Origin: Pelosinus baikalensis
GTDB lineage: Bacteria; Bacillota; Negativicutes; DSM-13327
Assembly: GCF_020819555.1 (NCBI RefSeq)
Contig: NZ_JAJHJB010000001.1
Location: forward strand, 62,001-126,000
Reading direction: 5' to 3'
DNA: 64,000 bases
Shown: positions 63,568-64,000 of the stretch, in pieces
Position numbering within the stretch: the first letter of the stretch is position 1
Layout of the letters: each line of letters starts with the position of its first letter
Translations under genes and position numbers: made by a program
The notes under the pieces: model-generated
Seen by the model: the letters and a program-made list of their open reading frames with translations, nothing else
The model's database searches: none
What the model was told of the DNA's origin: nothing

Positions 63568-64000
63568 TTGAAAAAAATAACTCAGCTATTTGCCTTATTA
63601 TGTATCGGAGCATTCACTATTGCAGCTTTAGGGTGCGGCAGTTCTCAAAACGCATCCTCAAAAACCCCAAGCAAGGTTATGATTGAATATTGGCATGTAA
63701 ATGCAGAAAGTTTTGGCGGTCCTTCCGTTAAACAACTGGTAGAACAATTCAACAAAGAAAATCCTGATATTGAAGTCGTAGAAAAATATAACCCTGACAT
63801 GTATAAGGGGTTAACACAAAACTTGCAAGCGGCTATGGCATCCGGAAAAAATCCCGATGTTGTACAAATGGGGTATAGCTACTTAAATTATGCAGGTGAA
63901 AATTTAAAGTATGCGTCTATACCAGATATCATCACAAAACTATCACCAGAAGATAACACCTACTTAAAAGATAATTTCCTGCCGAATGTACTCTCTTTAG
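63568..64000 (+). CDS. ABC transporter solute-binding lipoprotein, family 1 (partial)
   Basis: Open from a TTG at 63568 (TAGGGGGA seven bases upstream) to the window end, 144 codons visible. Lipoprotein signal with lipobox ALG-C23-G, then the sugar- or glycerol-phosphate-binding protein start IEYWHVNAESFGGPSVKQLV, EQFNKENPDIEV and the M-Y-K-G-L-T helix. Family 1 (UgpB/MalE-like). It is not closed within the window; permease genes would be expected beyond. Confidence 0.85.
   Translation, partial: MKKITQLFALLCIGAFTIAALGCGSSQNASSKTPSKVMIEYWHVNAESFGGPSVKQLVEQFNKENPDIEVVEKYNPDMYKGLTQNLQAAMASGKNPDVVQMGYSYLNYAGENLKYASIPDIITKLSPEDNTYLKDNFLPNVLSL

Overview
The window looks like the chromosome of an anaerobic diderm Firmicute of the Negativicutes, most like Sporomusaceae (Pelosinus/Sporomusa type). 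This is an inference from gene content: an oxygen-sensitive pyruvate formate-lyase, a clostridial-type one-piece PurL, panBCD with a DUF2520 gene, AGGAGG-type ribosome binding sites, lipoproteins, and machinery that only makes sense with an outer membrane. No rRNA, tRNA or CRISPR array was seen.

Region 1 (1-21,900, all minus strand) is a GC-rich island in an AT-rich chromosome. By hand count, 9001-9060 has 35/60 G+C and 23041-23100 has 25/60. It reads as one long operon for a contractile injection system (type VI secretion-like) of non-canonical make-up. In transcription order it holds: a membrane-anchored VWA protein; a large sheath-like protein; two paralogous Hcp-like tube proteins; a J-domain protein; two FHA proteins; an active-looking PP2C phosphatase; a degenerate PP2C fused to a membrane segment and a helical domain; an Hsp70/actin-fold ATPase with an N-terminal SAP-like motif; an exported Sel1-repeat protein; three unassigned, probably baseplate proteins; an Eag-like (DUF1795-fold) chaperone; a VgrG-like spike; a pentapeptide-repeat protein; an unknown protein; a DUF4280 PAAR-like tip fused to a class-3 lipase; and an ankyrin lipoprotein that is probably its immunity protein. 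No ClpV, TssJLM or Ser/Thr kinase is visible. The toxin half of the lipase gene and the immunity gene return to low GC, so the effector end looks recently exchanged.

Region 2 (22,000-46,200) is ordinary metabolism with dense cis-regulation: purL, a divergent LysR gene, enterobacterial-type speD, panBCD, an FMN riboswitch plus Fur-like box before ribU, a canonical mntH, and pflB-pflA. The pfl pair sits behind a ZTP riboswitch, an FNR/CRP-like site and an exact Fur-type box. peptidase T, a queG-like gene, a PAS-GGDEF protein and a hemolysin III follow.

Region 3 (46,400-64,000) has hrpB, DUF2157, msrA, mutY, a YibE/F protein, alkaline phosphatase, a HAD hydrolase, two nitroreductases, and an Mg2+ operon. 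That operon encodes an NRAMP-related transporter without the usual metal motif and a channel-less MgtE-like CBS protein, and it lies behind two tandem M-box riboswitches. An EamA transporter and the start of a sugar-type ABC binding lipoprotein close the window.

Three families of dispersed palindromic DNA run through the low-GC part. About ten copies belong to a 'accacaaag' palindrome family. Two copies are a 73-nt hairpin whose 21-bp stem differs between copies but remains self-complementary. Two copies are a 77-nt two-hairpin element, one of them inside the island.
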